From NCBI GenBank assembly GCA_903858115.1, contig CAIOHR010000033.1:27608-91607 (forward strand): a stretch of DNA of 64,000 nucleotides. Reading direction: 5' to 3'. The notes under the pieces are model-generated. The model did no database searches. It saw only the letters and a program-made list of their open reading frames with translations, and was not told the origin of the DNA. Source of the stretch: an uncultured Pirellula sp. (lineage in GTDB: Bacteria; Planctomycetota; Planctomycetia; Pirellulales; Pirellulaceae). Position numbers and translations under genes: made by a program. Numbering within the stretch: the stretch's first letter is position 1; every line of letters begins with the position of its first letter. Shown here piece after piece: positions 7,755-17,869 of this stretch.

Positions 7755-9569
7755 CTAATCTGACAAGACAACTTTCAATGTAACTTTCTCGCTTCCCCGT
7801 CGAACAATGATCACGAGTTCGTCACCCTTTTTCGACTTCTGCAATGATGCGTCCAGCTCATTTCGACTGGAAATCTCCTGGCCGTTGACTGCCATCAAGG
7901 TATCGCCCGCTTGAATGCCAGCTTTCTCCGCAAGCGAGCGAGGCAAAACACGATCCACTACCATTCCATTGAGCCGCACCCCTAATCGAACAACGCGTTG
8001 GCGATTCGATTGTGGGTTCGCTCGTCCAGTCACCTTGATAAACGAAGGCCGATTGGTGTCGGTCGCGATACGGTCAGTCAAATCGGTGACCATTCCCGTA
8101 ATGCGTTCCATCCCCTGCAAATTGATTTTGTCAAAATCGTCGCTGGGGCGATGGTAGTCGTCATGCAAGCCTGTAAAAAAATGAAGAACGGGTATGCCCT
8201 TCCGAAAGAAAGACTCGTGATCGCTGGGCCCCAACCCTTCCGGCATACGTTGAATATTGAATGCTAGCTTTGAGTTCATGATATCCAGCATTCCGTCGAA
8301 TTCGCTGGCGGTACCCGTTCCGTAAATGGTCAATTCATTGTTGGAAAGCCTACCCACCATATCCATGTTGAGCATCGCAACGGTTTGTTCCAATTCGAAA
8401 CGAGGGTGGTTGACGTAATAGATACTACCGAGCAATCCGCGTTCCTCACCGGAAAAAGCGATGAACAAAATGTTGCGCCGATCGCGTGTCGGATTCTCCT
8501 TGGCAATACCCGCTAATCTTCTCGCACATTCCAGTAGAGAAACGGTCCCCGACGCATTGTCGTCTGCACCGTTATGCACGGCGATCGTTCCAGGTGCCAA
8601 AGACCCCGCTCCTCCCATCCCGACATGGTCAAAGTGAGCGCCGACGACAACATATTGAGTGGCCAACGTACCTTGGCCAGGTAGCAAACCTAGTACGTTT
8701 ATTGATCGTAGCTTGGTCCGTTCGATGGCTACGGAACCTTTCGCTCGGAAGCCTGGGAGCACGAACGACTGCGGTTTCAACTCGCGGTCTATCGTTGATT
8801 CGATCTCTTCGAGCGACTGCCCAGCCGTTTTAAGCCATCCTTGAAGAATCGATCGCTTCATGAATAGAGTCGGAATTTGATCCTTTATCAATCCGCCGCC
8901 GGACGACAAGGGCAGCAAACTGTTGGGACTGGCTGCTTCACTGCTTGCATCGTTCACGAGAATCATCGCAGCAGCGCCATGTTTGGCTGCGTTAATCTCT
9001 TTGGTCGTAAAAAGAGCATGCTGCGAGGGTTCTGTTCCGTCGAATAGGCTTTTCGGATCGTTCGCTTGGGGTTCTTTGCGAAGGACGATCACAACCTTTC
9101 CACGAACATCCATGTTGGCATAATCGTCGTAGTTCAATTCGGTTGCAGTGATCCCATAGCCGGCGAAGACCATTTCGGCATCGAAGGAGCCGTTCTTTCC
9201 AAGGGTTTGAGGTAAGTATTGTTCTTGGAGCTCCAGTGATTGGATCGCACCGCTGGCCTCCGAGATCGAGAGGCTATTCTTGGCTGCGGGCGCTTCGATC
9301 GAGCCATCCAAAGTGAATTCTTGGAATGCTTTGCCTTCAAAAAGATCGGTCTTGAGACCGAGTTCTGCAAATCGATTGGCGATAAAACCAGCAGCCATTT
9401 CCAGACCAGGATTCTCCGCCGCCCTCCCTTGAAGCTCATCCGAGGCCAAGTACTTGATATCTGCAATCAACCGAGCCTCGGCGGCGTCATCGGCTTGAGA
9501 GTTTGGGTTGAAATGCAACAGAATCGCAAAAAGCCAGGTGATTTGAAGAAACTTTGAACGATCGAGCAT
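7755..9569 (-). CDS. M28-family zinc aminopeptidase with PA and PDZ domains
   Basis: This exported peptidase has 604 residues from ATG 9569, chosen over an upstream TTG because it gives a compact signal peptide (FLQITWLFAILLHF). Domains in order: N-terminal peptidase segment, PA-like insert (about residues 120-260), M28 core and a C-terminal PDZ (about 515-600, GVRLNGMVVDRVLPRS). Zinc and catalytic residues are visible in AHFDHVG, GADDNASG, GEERGLLGS and MDMVGRL, with the last histidine in DDYHRPSDDF. It probably trims peptides in the periplasm. A 215-base gap separates it from the OmpH gene, so it may have its own promoter. Confidence 0.9.
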   Translation of the reverse strand: MLDRSKFLQITWLFAILLHFNPNSQADDAAEARLIADIKYLASDELQGRAAENPGLEMAAGFIANRFAELGLKTDLFEGKAFQEFTLDGSIEAPAAKNSLSISEASGAIQSLELQEQYLPQTLGKNGSFDAEMVFAGYGITATELNYDDYANMDVRGKVVIVLRKEPQANDPKSLFDGTEPSQHALFTTKEINAAKHGAAAMILVNDASSEAASPNSLLPLSSGGGLIKDQIPTLFMKRSILQGWLKTAGQSLEEIESTIDRELKPQSFVLPGFRAKGSVAIERTKLRSINVLGLLPGQGTLATQYVVVGAHFDHVGMGGAGSLAPGTIAVHNGADDNASGTVSLLECARRLAGIAKENPTRDRRNILFIAFSGEERGLLGSIYYVNHPRFELEQTVAMLNMDMVGRLSNNELTIYGTGTASEFDGMLDIMNSKLAFNIQRMPEGLGPSDHESFFRKGIPVLHFFTGLHDDYHRPSDDFDKINLQGMERITGMVTDLTDRIATDTNRPSFIKVTGRANPQSNRQRVVRLGVRLNGMVVDRVLPRSLAEKAGIQAGDTLMAVNGQEISSRNELDASLQKSKKGDELVIIVRRGSEKVTLKVVLSD

Positions 9570-9654
9570 CGAAATGGGTTCCGTTTTCAAGAAATAGGGC
9601 GCTGTCAGACATTGTTACCTAGCAAGATTGCTCAACAAGTCGACCAGTCTGGAC

Positions 9655-9683
9655 TTGTGACGATTTTTTCCTCCACGTAAACT
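9655..9683 (+). promoter_or_regulatory. Possible sigma-70-like promoter for yajC-secDF
   Basis: TTGTGA at 9655-9660 and TAAACT at 9678-9683 are separated by 17 bases. Each hexamer matches the consensus at four of six positions. It lies 50 bases before the yajC start in the divergent gap with the M28 gene. Confidence 0.35.
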
Positions 9684-9732
9684 GCGAGGTTTTCCATGAA
9701 GTTGGACCGAGAAAGAGAGTCTTACCACCCAA

Positions 9733-10296
9733 ATGGGGCGATTTGCTGTTTCCATAGTCGTGATTTCAGTAGTGCTGGGGGCCGTCCCGACGGACGTGTT
9801 CTTGATAGCCTATTGCCAAGAAGCGACGACAGGAACAGGCACAACCGCTCCGTCGGCACCTCAGCCTGCGGCAAGCACGCCGGAGCAGTTGCCCTCTGTA
9901 TCAAAGCCGAGTTCTTCCGGCGAGATGCAATCCAGGCCCGAATCAGCGGCGGAGGATGTTGGGGCGGCGAGTTCGAGTACTGTGACCAAGAAACCTGCAA
10001 ATACAGGTTTTTTGGAAGCCTTCCTCAACAACCCGTTGAATTTGATTCTCGTTTTGTTTGTTGCATTTTATTTGTTTATGTTGCTTGTCCCCAAGGCTGG
10101 TCGCAAAGAACAAAAGCTACTGCAAGAACGTCTGTCCAATTTGAAGAAGAACGATCGCGTGGTTTTGTCCTCAGGAATCCACGGGATCGTAGCCAACGTC
10201 AATGCGGATGCAGGAACGGTTACGGTGAGAGTAGATGAAGGCACGAATGCCAAACTCACTGTCGATCGCGCTGCTATCCGTAGTGTCGAGGCATAA
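9733..10296 (+). CDS. yajC: Preprotein translocase subunit YajC
   Basis: YajC is the small partner of SecDF at the SecYEG channel. The hallmark part is residues 93-187: a single transmembrane segment (LILVLFVAFYLFMLLV), then KEQKLLQERLSNLKKNDRVVLSSGIHGIV, which matches the YajC cytoplasmic domain. At 187 residues it is nearly twice the usual length. The extra N-terminal part is a signal-peptide-like hydrophobic segment plus a Pro/Ser/Thr/Ala-rich stretch, as is common in planctomycetes. It lies 51 bases before the SecDF gene, so the two are probably co-transcribed. Confidence 0.93.
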   Translation: MGRFAVSIVVISVVLGAVPTDVFLIAYCQEATTGTGTTAPSAPQPAASTPEQLPSVSKPSSSGEMQSRPESAAEDVGAASSSTVTKKPANTGFLEAFLNNPLNLILVLFVAFYLFMLLVPKAGRKEQKLLQERLSNLKKNDRVVLSSGIHGIVANVNADAGTVTVRVDEGTNAKLTVDRAAIRSVEA

Positions 10297-10347
10297 ATAC
10301 TGAGACTTGTATCCACTCGAGTCGAATAACTTGGTACGGACCTACCC

Positions 10348-13300
10348 ATGCTTGATCAATTGTCATTGTTGGCTCAAACATCTCTTGGAGATGGAGCATC
10401 TGCTTCCGCGGACTGGAAGTATGGACTGCTGAATGTCCTCCTCTTCGTCGGCGCGTTGGTGATCCCGTTCCTGATAGGGCAATTTCTTTCGAAATCCCTG
10501 AAGATGCCGACGCATTCGGGCGGTTTCACCGTGATTGCCTTCTTCTTGTTGGTTACGGCGGCCATTTTGCTAATGCCGTTATTCAACTCGGAGGCACCGA
10601 AGCTGACCTATGGTCCCGACATCGCAGGTGGAACGAACTTGATCTATGAGATCAATCGAACCAACGAAGATAAGACTGGGCCACGCGTTACGGCAAGTCA
10701 GTTTCTCACCCCGTTGAAAAATAGGCTTAACCCGTCGGGTACATTGGAAATCAACATTCGTCCCAATGGCGAAGACAACATTGAAATCACGATTCCTGCC
10801 GTGAACGATTCGGAAATTGCTGAGATCGAAAGACTCGTGACAGAAGCAGGTATTCTCCAGTTTCGAATCGTTGCCAATCGAAACGACCACCAAGAGATCA
10901 TCGATCAAGCAAAGCTTCAAGCAAACTCCGACGATCAAAACATCCGCGTACGAAAGGATGTCAGGCTCACCGATAAGACGAGTGGCGAAGCACGTGTCGT
11001 CGGTATTTGGCGCCGGATGGTGGCCAAAGAAACCTCGCCTGGAGTGAGGACATTCGATGGTTACGATTCGGGTGACACGATTCGGAATGGTAAAACAGGT
11101 CGGCTAGTGACGCCCCCTGGAGAAGACAAGCCAGGGGATCTCGCCCGCTGGTTCGATAGCCAAGGAATCGATACCGTCGATATCCTCTTGGCTCTGGAAA
11201 AGAAAGGAAAGCCATACCAGATTGTTGATGGTGTGGACTTGAAGTCCGCCAAGAAAGACATCGGCAGACAAGGAAACTATGAAGTTTCCTTTACCATGTC
11301 CTCGGCTGGCGCCAACAAAATGCTCAAGATGACTAGCGCCAATCTGCCCGATCCTAGTGGCGATTTTAAACGTCGTATGGCGATCTTGCTCGATGATAAC
11401 GTTTTGTCCGCTCCCAACCTCAATGACTCGATCAGTAGCAATGGATCCATCACGGGCAATTTCTCCGAAAAGGATGTGCAACGGCTTGTCGATATTCTCA
11501 ACGCCGGTGCTCTGCCTGGCGTGTTGTCGAAACAACCTATCAGCAAGAACGTGATCGGCGCGAATATGGGCAAAGATGCCATCGCGAAGAGTTTCTACGC
11601 GAGTATGCTGTCTCTGATCGTTACGATTGTTTTGGTCGTGGTCTATTACCGCTATAGCGGTTTGATCGCATCAGTTTCATTGGCTATCAATTTGCTCATG
11701 ATTTTGGCGGTCATGATTTTGATTCGGCAGCCGTTAACCTTGGCCGGTGTCGCAGGTTTGGTTTTGTCTGTTGGGATGAGTGTGGATGCTAACGTTCTCG
11801 TCTTCGAGCGAATTCGTGAAGAGCGAGAGAAGAAGGCGACGCCTCGATTGGCCATCCGAAACGGATTCGATCGAGCTTGGACTACTATCTTCGATTCGAA
11901 CTTAACGACGTTGATCACCGCTCTCGTTCTGTATTGGGTCGGTACCGAACAGATCAAAGGCTTTGCGGTCGCGTTGATCATCGGTCTCGTTATTAGCTTG
12001 TTCACTGCAGTCTATCTTTCCCACAAGATGTTCGAAGTCGCCGAACGAACCAATTTGCTTTGGTTAGGAATGGCGGACTATGTCAACGGTGCCAAGCGTG
12101 CGATGTTCGGCAAGGGAGATGTCGACTTCATGGGCTATCAGAAGCTTGCAGTCGGGATATCTCTTGCCGTAATTGTTTTGGGTTTGGTGGCAACTTTCTT
12201 CCGCGGAAGTCAGATTTTGGACATCGACTTCAACGGTGGAACCTCGATCGTTTTCTCGCTGGAGAAAGGTATGCCACCCGACGAAGTGCGGGAGATCTCT
12301 CGAAAGATTTTTGACGTAGACGAAGATGGGTTGCCAATTCAGTCCACGTTGACCAACGTCAAGCTTCAAGATGTCGAAGAGAACTCTGTTTACAAGCTAG
12401 ACGTTTCGCTTCGCGATCAAAATGAAGTGGCCAATCGACTTTTGAAGGGTTTTTCCGAAGCAAAGGCTAGACTTGTTACTTATGACTTAGACGTCAAGGT
12501 AGCGACCTCTCCTCAGTCCTCGTTGACGAACAAAAGTGGCGTCAAGCTAGTATCTTTCCAGGAACCTAGCACACCAGCGACGCCACCTCCAGAAGTGGCA
12601 ATCCCGAACGCAGCAACAAAAGAAGCTACTGGTGGAAAAGAAGCCACTCCTGCAAAAGAAGCTACCGAGACTCCAACCGAAACGCCAACTGCAAGGTCAA
12701 CGTTGAACTTGAATTTCCGAAAGAGCCAAGGGGCTGACATCGCGAAGATCAACGCAAAGCAACTTCGCGAAGCGTTGTCTAAGGCTGCAGAGACCGATGG
12801 CAAGACCTTGGTCGATGCACAGATCGAACTCTTTCCAAAGAACCTAACCGATTGGACACCTGATTCTGCGTTGACCGATAGCGACTGGACCGTGTCTATT
12901 CCTTTCGACGGCGATGCTGCAGCATCGATTGGCGAAAAGCTCAAGGCTCAAATTCGGACTCAACCTGTTTGGCAATCATTGAGTAAGATCGAGGCGAGTG
13001 TCGCCGGCGATATGCAACGCCGAGCATGGGCTGGATTATTTCTGAGTTTGGTCTTCATCGTGGCCTATATTTGGTTCCGATTTCAGAAGCTCGCGTTTGG
13101 TATAGCTGCCGTGGTTGCGTTGGTGCATGACGTATTGGTTACGTTAACGTTCATCGCTATAAGCCATTGGTTATTCAAGCCACTAGCATTCTTGCAGATG
13201 GAAGACTTCAAGATCTCCCTCACGATTGTTGCAGCCTTCTTGACTATCATCGGTTATTCCTTGAACGACACGATTGTTGTGTTTGACCGCATCCGTGAAG

Positions 13301-13572
13301 TGAAAGGGAAGAGCCCTCGATTGACGCGAGAAATGATCAACACCAGCGTAACTCAGACCTTGAGCCGAACGCTTTTGACTTCGTCGACAACCATCGTTGC
13401 GATTCTTCTCATGTACTTCCTCGGAGGTGAAGGAATTCATGGCTTCGCTTACTGTTTGTTTGTAGGTATCGTCGTCGGAACTTATAGCTCGATTTTCATC
13501 GCGTCGCCGGTTCTACTTTGGATCGCCGAGTGGGAACAAGCAGCCAAGGCAAAGAATCCTCGTCGAGCTTAG
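10348..13572 (+). CDS. secDF: Fused protein-export membrane protein SecDF
   Basis: SecD and SecF are joined in one 1074-residue chain that uses the proton gradient to complete Sec export. Two hydrophobic segments precede the SecD signature YGPDIAGGTNL. The SecD half contains a large periplasmic P1 region with an unusually long charged insert (about residues 190-300), then membrane helices with MSVDANVLVFERIREE. The SecF half starts near ILDIDFNGGTSIVF, has a Pro/Thr/Glu-rich low-complexity insert (about 735-790), and ends with YSLNDTIVVFDRIRE and TTIVAILLMYFLGG. The two large inserts distinguish it from Bacillus or Deinococcus SecDF. Confidence 0.95.
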   Translation: MLDQLSLLAQTSLGDGASASADWKYGLLNVLLFVGALVIPFLIGQFLSKSLKMPTHSGGFTVIAFFLLVTAAILLMPLFNSEAPKLTYGPDIAGGTNLIYEINRTNEDKTGPRVTASQFLTPLKNRLNPSGTLEINIRPNGEDNIEITIPAVNDSEIAEIERLVTEAGILQFRIVANRNDHQEIIDQAKLQANSDDQNIRVRKDVRLTDKTSGEARVVGIWRRMVAKETSPGVRTFDGYDSGDTIRNGKTGRLVTPPGEDKPGDLARWFDSQGIDTVDILLALEKKGKPYQIVDGVDLKSAKKDIGRQGNYEVSFTMSSAGANKMLKMTSANLPDPSGDFKRRMAILLDDNVLSAPNLNDSISSNGSITGNFSEKDVQRLVDILNAGALPGVLSKQPISKNVIGANMGKDAIAKSFYASMLSLIVTIVLVVVYYRYSGLIASVSLAINLLMILAVMILIRQPLTLAGVAGLVLSVGMSVDANVLVFERIREEREKKATPRLAIRNGFDRAWTTIFDSNLTTLITALVLYWVGTEQIKGFAVALIIGLVISLFTAVYLSHKMFEVAERTNLLWLGMADYVNGAKRAMFGKGDVDFMGYQKLAVGISLAVIVLGLVATFFRGSQILDIDFNGGTSIVFSLEKGMPPDEVREISRKIFDVDEDGLPIQSTLTNVKLQDVEENSVYKLDVSLRDQNEVANRLLKGFSEAKARLVTYDLDVKVATSPQSSLTNKSGVKLVSFQEPSTPATPPPEVAIPNAATKEATGGKEATPAKEATETPTETPTARSTLNLNFRKSQGADIAKINAKQLREALSKAAETDGKTLVDAQIELFPKNLTDWTPDSALTDSDWTVSIPFDGDAAASIGEKLKAQIRTQPVWQSLSKIEASVAGDMQRRAWAGLFLSLVFIVAYIWFRFQKLAFGIAAVVALVHDVLVTLTFIAISHWLFKPLAFLQMEDFKISLTIVAAFLTIIGYSLNDTIVVFDRIREVKGKSPRLTREMINTSVTQTLSRTLLTSSTTIVAILLMYFLGGEGIHGFAYCLFVGIVVGTYSSIFIASPVLLWIAEWEQAAKAKNPRRA

Positions 13573-13581
13573 TGAGCCTGT

Positions 13582-14886
13582 GTGATGTACCTGATTCAAT
13601 TCGCAAGTGTTGTCGTCGTAACTTTCCAGTTAGTCGTAGCTTCAACATTTGCGTCCGAATGGTCCATCCCGATTGTCGGAAATGTTTTTCGAACGTCACC
13701 TAGTTTAGGCAACGCTGGTATTCGAAAAGAGACACTGACTATCGGTGACTCCGCTGAGGTGTACTCTATTTTCTTTCGAGTCGATAAGCCCGCTCTCCTC
13801 GATCTTTCGATTCTAGGTCGGACATCGGCCGAACCGAACTCTCTTTCCGTCACCTACGGGGCAACGTCCTACGATGTTTCGTTGTCAGGGAACGAGTTGG
13901 CGGTACAGCACGTTGGCAAGATCGATATCGCTGAAGCTGGATACTGCCGAATTGATCTGAAAGCGACCTCTCGAGAAGGTGCTGGCCGCACGACCAAAGC
14001 GACTGCAGAGTTAAAGGAGTTGCGAGTTGCTTCTGAGACAGCAGGGCTAACACTGGATTTCGTAAAGACCAACGATGGCCAGATGTTCTATTGGGGCCGA
14101 AGAGGGCCATCGGTACATTTGAGATACGATGTACCTCGCGATTTGAAGATAGAGTACTCCTATAGTGAGATTACGGTTCCCGTTGGTCAGGATCCCATCG
14201 GGTCGTACTTTATGGCCAATGGATTTGGGGAGGGTTATTTTGGGATCCAGGTGAACTCCGAGAAAGAACGTCGAGTTTTGTTTTCTGTTTGGAGCCCATT
14301 CCAAACAGATAATCCGAAAGATATCCCCCTCGATCAACGAATAGTTCCGCTCGATAAGGGACCTGAAGTGAAGCTCGGTGAATTTGGCAACGAAGGATCT
14401 GGTGGGCAGAGCTTCCTCGTCTATCCTTGGAAATCAGGCAAGACCTACAAATTTCTAACTCAGGTGAAACCAGATGGGGAAGGTAACACGGTTTACGCTT
14501 CCTGGTTTGGAGAAGCGGATTCGGAAGAGTGGCGATTGATTGCACGGTTTCGCCGCCCGAAAACGAATACCCACTACACGGGTTTTCACTCTTTCTTGGA
14601 AAACTTTGATCCGTCGCGAGGACATCTTGAGCGTCGCGGATTGCACGGCAATGTATGGGTTCGAGACATAGACGCGCAGTGGCATGAATGCACCGGAGCT
14701 CGATTTTCGGTCGATCCGACGGGTAAAGGGCGACATCGGCTCGACTACGCTGGAGGCGGGGATGGCGATGCGTTCTATCTCAAGAACGGTGGTTTCTTCA
14801 ACGAGACCACTTCGCCTGGGGCTGTCTTTCAAAGGAGCACAACGGCGGGGAAAAAGCCTAAGATTGATTTTCAATCCCTGCCTTAG
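13582..14886 (+). CDS. Exported DUF3472 protein with DUF5077-like N-terminal domain
   Basis: It has 434 residues with a signal peptide at residues 1-24 (VVVTFQLVVASTFASE). The first half is a beta-rich domain that resembles DUF5077. The second contains the DUF3472 pattern GYFGIQVNS, VLFSVWSP, YPWKSGKTYKFL and TGFHSFLENF. Such proteins are extracytoplasmic and often found in polysaccharide-degrading bacteria; I infer a carbohydrate-binding or lyase-like role, and no catalytic residues are known to me. It begins 10 bases after secDF but need not share its function. Confidence 0.75.
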   Translation: MMYLIQFASVVVVTFQLVVASTFASEWSIPIVGNVFRTSPSLGNAGIRKETLTIGDSAEVYSIFFRVDKPALLDLSILGRTSAEPNSLSVTYGATSYDVSLSGNELAVQHVGKIDIAEAGYCRIDLKATSREGAGRTTKATAELKELRVASETAGLTLDFVKTNDGQMFYWGRRGPSVHLRYDVPRDLKIEYSYSEITVPVGQDPIGSYFMANGFGEGYFGIQVNSEKERRVLFSVWSPFQTDNPKDIPLDQRIVPLDKGPEVKLGEFGNEGSGGQSFLVYPWKSGKTYKFLTQVKPDGEGNTVYASWFGEADSEEWRLIARFRRPKTNTHYTGFHSFLENFDPSRGHLERRGLHGNVWVRDIDAQWHECTGARFSVDPTGKGRHRLDYAGGGDGDAFYLKNGGFFNETTSPGAVFQRSTTAGKKPKIDFQSLP

Positions 14887-15042
14887 CGCCGTTAAGAGTT
14901 CTTTTCGGTGTGAAATCGATCTCGAATGGGTTAAGATGGCGAGGTCAAATGCGAAACACGCTGGTGCGGTTGGTCGTTGAATCGCAAGTGTTCCTTCCCG
15001 TTCTATTTCTACCCTTTCTTGGTTTCTGAGAGGATTTCCTTC

Positions 15043-16416
15043 ATGTCAATTTCTCGTCAAAGTACACGACGTCATTTTCTGCAAGGTGCAGCGGCAGTCG
15101 CTGGTGCCACATCGATACTGGGTCAATCAACCCAACGTGCGTTCGGCTATCTTTCCCCGAACGAGCGTCCTGTGTTTGCCACCATCGGTTTGAGGAACCA
15201 GGGGGCGCACATCACGGGCAAGTCGTACAAGTATGCCGACTTTGCAGCCTTGGCGGATGTGGATTCCAACGTTCTTGGCATCAATGTCGAGAAGGTTGAG
15301 ATGGCTCAGAAGAAGAAGCCTGATGCTTACAAAGACTATCGAAGGATTCTGGATCGAAAGGATATCGATGCTGTCATGATCGCCACACCCGATCACTGGC
15401 ACACGAAGATCGCTGTTGAAGCGATGTACGCAGGCAAAGATGTCTACTGCGAAAAGCCTCTCACGCTCACCATCGCGGAAGGCAAGCTGATAGAGAAAGT
15501 CGTCAAAGAAACTGGCAAAGTGTTTCAGGTTGGGACGATGCAACGCACCGAATGCGATTCACGTTTCTTGATGGCGATTGCTCTCATCAAACTTGGTCGC
15601 ATTGGCAAAGTTCAGAAAATCACATGCGGCATTAACGGCATGGAAGCTTCGCCGGTCATCCCTGTTGCTCCAGTACCGCAAGAGCTCGACTGGGACTTTT
15701 GGCTAGGACCTGCACCGAAGTGCGAGTATCGCGCGTTACCAAAACTGCGAGAGGGGTATGGTGGCGGAGTTCCGTTGGATAGCAATTGCCATTATGCGTT
15801 TCGCAATTGGCATGAGTATTCCGGTGGAAAGCTAACCGACTGGGGCGCGCATCACGTCGATATCGCTTGTTGGGCGCTCGGAGCAACAGACACGGGACCT
15901 AGCAAAGTGACACCTGTCGAGTTCTCTTTGCCTGTCGCTTACAAAGACGGTCACCCACTGGTCAACGATCAATACAATGCGGCGACCAGCTTCAAGATCA
16001 AGGTCGACATGCCGAACGATGTTGAGATGATCATTACAAGCGAGGGGGACAATGGTATTCTGTTCGAAGGTACCGATGGGCGATTCTTCGTGAACCGAGG
16101 CAAGATCGTTGGCAAACCTGTGGAAGACTTGAAAGAGAAGCCGCTCCCAGACTCTGCCATTGAAGATATCTATGGTGGTAAAGTTTGTGAGAACCACACC
16201 GAGAACTTTATTCAAGCGATGAAGTCTCGCAAGCAACCCATCTCGGATGTTTGGTCGCACAACCGCATGCTAGAGATCTGCCACTTGTCCAACATCGCGA
16301 TGCGGCTGAATCGACCGTTGAACTGGGACGCCAACAAACGAGAGATCGTCGGCGACGCACAAGCAAACTCGTTCCTCGTTCGCGAGAATCGCAAGGGTTA
16401 CGAAATCAACATGTAA
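15043..16416 (+). CDS. Tat-exported Gfo/Idh/MocA oxidoreductase
   Basis: The start at ATG 15043 is chosen because gagagga lies 8 bases upstream and the protein then opens with a twin-arginine signal (STRRHFLQGAAAVAG). In 457 residues the NAD(P)-binding domain follows, with MIATPDHWHTKIAVEAM and the family lysine in DVYCEKPLT, then the C-terminal substrate-binding domain with DWGAHHVDIACWALG. The Tat signal implies that a folded, cofactor-loaded enzyme is exported, the usual planctomycete form. The substrate is probably a sugar derivative. It is preceded by an unrelated DUF3472 gene and followed by a repeat-bearing gap. Confidence 0.85.
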   Translation: MSISRQSTRRHFLQGAAAVAGATSILGQSTQRAFGYLSPNERPVFATIGLRNQGAHITGKSYKYADFAALADVDSNVLGINVEKVEMAQKKKPDAYKDYRRILDRKDIDAVMIATPDHWHTKIAVEAMYAGKDVYCEKPLTLTIAEGKLIEKVVKETGKVFQVGTMQRTECDSRFLMAIALIKLGRIGKVQKITCGINGMEASPVIPVAPVPQELDWDFWLGPAPKCEYRALPKLREGYGGGVPLDSNCHYAFRNWHEYSGGKLTDWGAHHVDIACWALGATDTGPSKVTPVEFSLPVAYKDGHPLVNDQYNAATSFKIKVDMPNDVEMIITSEGDNGILFEGTDGRFFVNRGKIVGKPVEDLKEKPLPDSAIEDIYGGKVCENHTENFIQAMKSRKQPISDVWSHNRMLEICHLSNIAMRLNRPLNWDANKREIVGDAQANSFLVRENRKGYEINM

Positions 16417-16726
16417 GTTGGTTTTGGCAAGCTGCAGTTCGCCACCCTCCCGTTTTGGGAGGGTCGGCCAAAGGCCGGGGAGGGAGAACTGACTTTGGCA
16501 TTTGCTGCTTGCGATGCCCCTTATTTAACTCACGCCTCCCATCGTGAGGGTAACTGAACCACGCTACACTCGATCATGAATTATTAGCGAATGTCGCTTC
16601 ACGTATAGAGCGAGCTGTAACAGAATGTTACCTCTGTGATGTGTGAAGTTCAATTCTAGCGTTCTTTACGCCCGTTACTGTCGGGTCAGTGATCGCTCGA
16701 ACAAAGATAAGGTTGGAAATACGACA
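16417..16726. other. Intergenic gap with GC-rich hairpin repeat
   Basis: Between the oxidoreductase and GDPD genes. Bases 16444-16488 hold ccctccc-gttt-tgggaggg and cggccaaaggccg stem-loops of the kind scattered through planctomycete genomes. No gene is seen. The hairpin lacks a T-run, so it is a weak terminator candidate. Confidence 0.5.
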
Positions 16727-17719
16727 ATGTCAAAGCGAAGCGTGGCGATGATGAAGATCCGACAGGGCGTGGTGTTTGTGCTTGCAGCGGTCTTTGGCGC
16801 GGATCTGTTGGCTGGCTCTCCGGTCGTCATCGCGCATCGAGGTGCCAGTGGGTACTGCATCGAACATTCCGAAGCAGCCAAAGTCTTGGCACATGCCCAG
16901 AATGCGGACTACATCGAGCAAGATGTTGTCTTGACCAAGGATCGAGTGCTCATTGTTTCCCACGACGTCACGATGGAGGCCACGACGAATGTCGATGAAG
17001 TGTTCCCAATGCGCCGACGGGAAGATGGCAAGTTTTACTTTGCCGACTTCACTTGGAGCGAATTGCAATCCGTTTCCCTTCGTCCTCGCATGGAACGTTC
17101 GATTGGCCGAGTAGCTCCAGGTCCTGGAGTCGCGTGCGGTCAGAAAATATTGACACTGGAAAATGAAATCAAACTACTTCGAGGTCTTGATCAATCGTTA
17201 GGCCGGAGTACGGGTCTTTACATCGAATTGAAAGGCCCCAGCTTTTACGAGAAAGAGATTGGAGTGAAGATGGGTGAGGTGCTTCTCGATGAGTTGAAGC
17301 GGCTAGAAGTATCGACCGATCCGAAAGACTGCTTGATTCAGTGTTTTGAAGAGAACGCATTAATCGATTTGAAGAACCGATTGAAGTGTCCATATTCTTT
17401 GATTCTGCTGATGGGGGGAAGAGGGACCGAGTTCGACTTTCAAAAGATCGCTTCCTACGCCTACGGAGTCGGCCCATCGTTGCAGATGTTAGCTCGCCAG
17501 GAAACGAACAAGATCGTGAGCACTGGCTTCGCCGAGAAGGCGAAAGCTGCTGGTCTGAAGCTTCATCCGTACACGGTTCGCAAAAATAGCCAACCATCCT
17601 GGTCGCCCTCTCTCGAAGATACACATCGCTTCCTGCTAGATGAATTGCGAGTCGATGGATTCTTTACAGACTATCCTGATCTTGGAAGAGAAGCGGTTGA
17701 TCGCATGGTAAAGCCTTGA
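16727..17719 (+). CDS. Exported glycerophosphodiester phosphodiesterase
   Basis: The protein is 330 residues from ATG 16727, which follows an aaggttgga site; an upstream ATG at 16643 would add a non-signal-like leader. A signal peptide (GVVFVLAAVFGADLLAG) precedes the diagnostic VIAHRGASGYCIEHS, then YIEQDVVLTKDRVLIVSHD, which supplies the GDPD metal and catalytic residues. The C terminus has DGFFTDYPD. It cleaves glycerophosphodiesters to glycerol-3-phosphate and an alcohol, so it scavenges phosphate and carbon from lipid head groups in the periplasm. The GlpQ-type fold is clear; the exact substrate is not. Confidence 0.88.
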   Translation: MSKRSVAMMKIRQGVVFVLAAVFGADLLAGSPVVIAHRGASGYCIEHSEAAKVLAHAQNADYIEQDVVLTKDRVLIVSHDVTMEATTNVDEVFPMRRREDGKFYFADFTWSELQSVSLRPRMERSIGRVAPGPGVACGQKILTLENEIKLLRGLDQSLGRSTGLYIELKGPSFYEKEIGVKMGEVLLDELKRLEVSTDPKDCLIQCFEENALIDLKNRLKCPYSLILLMGGRGTEFDFQKIASYAYGVGPSLQMLARQETNKIVSTGFAEKAKAAGLKLHPYTVRKNSQPSWSPSLEDTHRFLLDELRVDGFFTDYPDLGREAVDRMVKP

Positions 17720-17806
17720 GGTTTGAGAGAAGACCTCCAATTCGTATGCTCCAATTTGGAGCATGAAGAGAACGAATCAACCCGACGCGGTACGGCTTGT
17801 TGCTTT

Positions 17807-17869
17807 CAACCCGACGCGTTAGCGAGGGATTCTGTGGGATTGTACGTCCCTCGCTCACGCTTCGGGTTG
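17807..17869. repeat. Stem-loop from a 23-bp inverted repeat
   Basis: Arms 17807-17829 and 17847-17869 pair with two mismatches around a 17-base loop. Their core is cccgacgcgttagcgaggga. A partial third copy (caacccgacgcgg) lies at about 17778-17790, so this is a dispersed element and not only a terminator. Confidence 0.7.
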
